A stretch of DNA of 32,886 nt from an uncultured Eubacteriales bacterium (GTDB lineage: Bacteria; Bacillota; Clostridia; Oscillospirales; Oscillospiraceae), in assembly GCA_900545405.1 (NCBI GenBank), contig UQYT01000028.1:1-32886 (forward strand), in the 5' to 3' direction. The notes below the pieces were generated by a model. The model worked only from the letters and a program-made list of their open reading frames with translations. It did not search any database and was not told the origin of the DNA. A program made the translations under genes and the position numbers. Numbering within the stretch: position 1 is the first letter of the stretch; every line of letters begins with the position of its first letter. Positions 29,858 through 32,886 of the stretch are shown one piece after another.

Positions 29858-31999
29858 ATGAAAAAACTTGTAAGTTCAGGCAGGCTCTTCGCCTTCGGCG
29901 TTCTGGTAGTGACGCTCATAGCCCTGTGCGTTGTGACGCTCTACAAGCTGCAGATAATAGAGGGCGCGGCCTATTACGAGGAGAGCCAGAACAACCAGGC
30001 CTCGAACCAGACCGTCACCGCCGCGCGCGGCAACATCCTGGATCGCTACGGCCGGGTCCTGGTCTCTAACCGCGAGTGCTACAACCTCAAGATAAGCGAC
30101 ACGCGCCTCTTTTCCGACGAGGTGGAGGACCCCAACGCCGTCATCCTCGAGATGATAAACATGGTCGAGGCCGCGGGCGAGACCTACATCGACGACCTGC
30201 CCATAACCAAGGAGCCGCCCTTCGAGTACACGGACATGACAGCCCTGCAGCGCACGCTGCTCACGGCCTATCTCGACAGCAAGGGCCTCGACGAGGATAC
30301 GACGGCCGTGGAGCTCATGAGCTATTTCCGCACCCGCTATGACATAGCCAACAGCTATAACGCCGAGGAGATGCGCAAGATAGCCAGCGTCCGCTACGCG
30401 CTCAATGTGCGCTACTCCATCAACACCAACCCCTATGTCTTTGTCGAGGACGCCTCGATAGACCTCATCTCCGACCTGATGGGCGTCGTCGGCAACGTTG
30501 TGGAGGTGGAGACCTCCTACGTCCGCGAATACAACACCCAGTATGCGGCCCACATCCTCGGCTACGTCCAGGCGATGAGCGAGGAGGACATGGAAAAATA
30601 CCGCCCCCAGGACGAGAACAGCGGCTACGACTACGACACCAAGGTCGGCCGCGACGGCGTGGAGTATACCTTTGAGGACTGGCTCCACGGCACCAACGGC
30701 ACCGCCCGCGTGACCCGTACCTCCAGCGGCACGATAACCAGCACGGTGTACACCGAAGACCCCGTCCCCGGCAACCACGTCTACCTCACCATCGACATAC
30801 AGCTGCAGGAGGCCGTGGAGAGGATACTCGAGACGGGCATCTATGAGCTGCAGCTCAAGCGCGACGAGGACAACGCCAAGTACACCATGGAGGGCAAACT
30901 CGACGAGGTGAGGGAGGACATCCAGGGCGGCGCCATAGTCGTCGTGGACGTCAAGACGGGCGAGCCACTCGCCATCGCGAGCTACCCGACCTTCGACCTC
31001 TCGAGCATCATAGAGGATTACAGCGACCTGCTGGAGGCCGAGAATGACCCGCTCTTCAACCGCGCGCTCAACGGCGCCTATGAGCCGGGCTCCACCTTCA
31101 AGCCATGCACCGCCATCGCGGGCCTCACGGAGAACATAATCAACACCGAGACCCAGATAGAGTGCACCGGCCTCTTCACCAAGTACGCCGACCAGGGCTA
31201 CGCCCCGGCCTGCTGGATATACACCCAGACCGACGGCCAGCTCACCCACGGCTATGACAACGTCACCGAGGCCATAAAGGACTCCTGCAACGTGTTTTTC
31301 TACACCGTGGCAGACAACCTCGGCATACGCAAGCTGATGGAGTACGCCAAGAACTTCGGCTTGGGCGAGAGCACGGGCATCGAGCTCTCGGAGACCACCG
31401 GCAACATGGCGAACCCGGACAACCACCTCAACTACGACGTGGACTCCTGGGTGGACGGCGACACGGTCCAGGCCGGCATAGGCCAGTCCGACAGCATGTT
31501 CACGCCGCTGCAGCTCGCCGAGTACTGCGCCGCCATCGCCAACGGCGGCACGCGCCACTCCGCCGCCATCCTCAAGAGCGTCCGCAGCTACGACTACTCG
31601 CGCCAGCTCTATCAGAAGGAGACCGAGGTGCTCTCCACCGTTGACAGCGCCGACTACAACTGGGCCGCCGTCCAGCGCGGCATGTACCTCATGGCCAACG
31701 ACATCACGAGCTCGAGCAGCACGGTCTACTACGCGCTGAGCAACTACTCCTACAACGGTGTGAGCCTGCCCGTCGCGGCCAAGACCGGCACCTCCCAGCT
31801 CGGTGAGGACAAGACCAACAACGCCATCTTCATGTGCTATGCGCCCTTTGACGACCCCGAGATCGCCATCGCCATAGTGGTCGAGCGCGGCCAGTCCGGC
31901 GCCAACCTCTCCAAGATGGCCCGCAACGTGCTGGACGCCTATTTCAGCCTCGGCACCCTCAATACCACCGCCGAGCGCGAATACAGCCTGCTCAAGTGA
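29858..31999 (+). CDS. mrdA: penicillin-binding protein 2, class B transpeptidase
   Basis: 713 aa. An N-terminal membrane anchor (about 8-30) is followed by the dimer/pedestal domain (AARGNILDRYGRVLVSNRE) and a transpeptidase domain with S412-T-F-K415 (active serine), S476-C-N478 and K642-T-G. It crosslinks peptidoglycan during side-wall growth with MreC/MreD. The genes run maf-mreC-mreD-PBP2 in one unit from the promoter at 25736. The expected partner glycosyltransferase gene rodA is not in the window. The linker between residues about 80 and 190 is long and acidic, as in other clostridial PBP2. Confidence 0.92.
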   Translation: MKKLVSSGRLFAFGVLVVTLIALCVVTLYKLQIIEGAAYYEESQNNQASNQTVTAARGNILDRYGRVLVSNRECYNLKISDTRLFSDEVEDPNAVILEMINMVEAAGETYIDDLPITKEPPFEYTDMTALQRTLLTAYLDSKGLDEDTTAVELMSYFRTRYDIANSYNAEEMRKIASVRYALNVRYSINTNPYVFVEDASIDLISDLMGVVGNVVEVETSYVREYNTQYAAHILGYVQAMSEEDMEKYRPQDENSGYDYDTKVGRDGVEYTFEDWLHGTNGTARVTRTSSGTITSTVYTEDPVPGNHVYLTIDIQLQEAVERILETGIYELQLKRDEDNAKYTMEGKLDEVREDIQGGAIVVVDVKTGEPLAIASYPTFDLSSIIEDYSDLLEAENDPLFNRALNGAYEPGSTFKPCTAIAGLTENIINTETQIECTGLFTKYADQGYAPACWIYTQTDGQLTHGYDNVTEAIKDSCNVFFYTVADNLGIRKLMEYAKNFGLGESTGIELSETTGNMANPDNHLNYDVDSWVDGDTVQAGIGQSDSMFTPLQLAEYCAAIANGGTRHSAAILKSVRSYDYSRQLYQKETEVLSTVDSADYNWAAVQRGMYLMANDITSSSSTVYYALSNYSYNGVSLPVAAKTGTSQLGEDKTNNAIFMCYAPFDDPEIAIAIVVERGQSGANLSKMARNVLDAYFSLGTLNTTAEREYSLLK

Positions 32000-32040
32000 G
32001 TGTTTTTGCTCGGAAATTCGAGGAAAGCCGAAGAAATAAG

Positions 32041-32069
32041 TTGAAGTTTTTACAGATCTGGCATATAAT
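32041..32069 (+). promoter_or_regulatory. promoter of the MGS-like gene
   Basis: TTGAAG (32041-32046), 17-bp spacer, TATAAT (32064-32069). The leader is about 65 nt and C/G-rich near 32099-32121. Confidence 0.75.
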
Positions 32070-32141
32070 TAATATCTAAAGCATTTAAGTGAACGGATGC
32101 CCCCGGCGGCAGCCCGGAGGCCTTGGAGGGAGAAAGGAAAT

Positions 32142-32543
32142 ATGAACATTGCGCTGCTGGCCGACGACGGCAAGAAGGAACTGATGGTCCAGTTCTGCAT
32201 TGCCTACTGCGGCATCCTTGCGGAGCACAACATCTGTGCCACCACCACGACCGGCAAGCTCGTCAGCGAAGCAACCGGTCTGCCCATAACCCTGTATCTG
32301 CACGACAAACAGGGCGCCCAGCAGATAGGCGCGAGGATCGCCTACAACGAGATCGACCTCGTCCTCTGCTTCTGTGACCCGGCGAACCCGGAGGGCTTCG
32401 ACACCGTCAACAAGCTCTCCCGGCTCTGCGACCAGCACCTCATCCCAATGGCGACCAACGCCGCCACGGCCGAAGTGCTCATCCAGGGCCTGCGCCGCGG
32501 CGACCTCGATTGGCGCGACATCGTCAATCCCAAGAAAAAATAA
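32142..32543 (+). CDS. methylglyoxal-synthase-like protein with altered active site
   Basis: 133 aa, with the MGS fold pattern (MNIALLADDGKKELMVQFC; GKLVSEATGLPI; QQIGARIAYNEIDLVL; IPMATNAATAEVLIQ). Compared with E. coli MgsA as I recall it, several active-site residues are changed: His19 is Asp (IALLADD), the phosphate loop TGTTG is TTTTG, the catalytic Asp71 in GGDQQ is Ala (QGAQQ), and His98 of PHDPD has no match (EGFDTV). Asp91 is kept (FCDP). Its neighbours (mre/PBP2 upstream) are those of clostridial mgsA, so it is probably its ortholog with a lost or different activity. ATG 32142 follows AAAGGA. Confidence 0.85.
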   Translation: MNIALLADDGKKELMVQFCIAYCGILAEHNICATTTTGKLVSEATGLPITLYLHDKQGAQQIGARIAYNEIDLVLCFCDPANPEGFDTVNKLSRLCDQHLIPMATNAATAEVLIQGLRRGDLDWRDIVNPKKK

Positions 32544-32550
32544 AAAATAT

Positions 32551-32597
32551 GCGCCAAAGGGCGGCGGGTATCGGCCCGTCGCCTTTGCGCTGTTTTC
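32551..32597 (+). terminator. terminator between the MGS-like gene and hisS
   Basis: A long stem with small bulges: GCGCCAAAGGGCGGCGGG pairs with CCCGTCGCCTTTGCGC, followed by TGTTTTCGTTT. Confidence 0.65.
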
Positions 32598-32614
32598 GTT
32601 TGGAGGTTTTCAAG

Positions 32615-32886
32615 ATGGAAAAGGTGACGCCGAGGACGCTCTCGGGCTTTATGGAGCTGCTCCCCGCCGACCAGCTCAAGATGGAGCGTCTGCTCGGCAC
32701 GCTCAGGGAGGTGTACTCCCTCTACGGCTTCACGCCGCTGGACACCCCGGCCATAGAGTCCGCCGAGGTCCTGCTCGCCAAGGGCGGCGGCGAGACGGAA
32801 AAGCAGATTTACCGCTTCATGAAGGGCGACAGCGACCTCGCTCTGCGCTTTGACCTCACGGTCCCGCTCGCAAAATACGTCGCGGC
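32615..32886 (+). CDS. hisS: histidine--tRNA ligase, N-terminal part
   Basis: The gene runs off the window; about 90 codons are seen from ATG 32615 (GGAGGT at 32602-32607). The start KVTPRTLSGFMELLPADQLKM, the segment GGGETEKQIYRF and motif-2 region LRFDLTVPLAKYVA are those of class II HisRS, of the variant with the RTLSGFMELLP opening. It charges tRNA-His. HisZ (a paralogue in histidine synthesis) cannot be fully excluded from the N-terminus alone. Confidence 0.88.
   Translation, partial: MEKVTPRTLSGFMELLPADQLKMERLLGTLREVYSLYGFTPLDTPAIESAEVLLAKGGGETEKQIYRFMKGDSDLALRFDLTVPLAKYVA

Overview
The window looks like a high-GC Gram-positive chromosome, most likely an Oscillospirales/Oscillospiraceae-type Clostridium. 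The signs are a D-alanylation (dlt) gene set, an LCP wall-polymer ligase, a ribosomal L10 leader of the Firmicutes kind, DnaD plus a DnaC/DnaI-like loader, an EFR1-type flavodoxin-ferredoxin, Shine-Dalgarno sites of the GGAGG class and frequent TTG/GTG starts. The taxon is inferred from gene content only. No tRNA, rRNA, CRISPR, integrase, transposase or phage gene was found.

Layout. 1-800: the tail of a repeat element, then an XRE repressor divergent from a 62-aa protein, with twin AGGAA-N6-TTCCT operators between them. 807-10020: an EFR1 ferredoxin, and divergent from it a 1015-aa FG-GAP lipoprotein followed by dltA, a 570-bp compound repeat, dltC, dltB, dltD, a 47-aa DltX-like microprotein and a TetR regulator. 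10141-14098: fucO, then on the minus strand an XRE-TPR regulator and an ABC exporter. 14267-16848: an LCP protein, an XRE protein and a 128-aa unknown. 17004-20224: gtrA, rplJ-rplL behind an L10 leader, and a sodium symporter. 20361-21887: a C-lobe-only pseudokinase fused through a membrane segment to a C-type lectin domain. 21895-22663: the second, complete compound repeat. 22694-25681 (minus): dnaD, a DnaC-like loader and a DUF2804 gene. 25817-31999: U32 peptidase-like gene, maf, mreC, mreD and PBP2. 32142 to the end: a methylglyoxal-synthase-like gene that lacks catalytic residues, and the start of hisS.

How it fits together. The dlt block is a complete acylation path: ATP-dependent activation (DltA), carrier (DltC), membrane O-acyltransferase (DltB), Tyr-ended shuttle peptide (DltX) and SGNH transferase (DltD). 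A large calcium-binding-repeat lipoprotein is cotranscribed upstream. The repeat between dltA and dltC carries a strong intrinsic terminator, and an extended -10 promoter lies just before dltC, so the pathway appears to be divided into two transcription units.

The most unusual signals are: the multi-hairpin repeat, whose copies differ by compensatory base-pair changes; the DltX-like microprotein, which overlaps dltD; the lectin-pseudokinase; the MGS-like protein with a degraded active site; and a divergent promoter pair that appears to share one self-complementary -35 hexamer.
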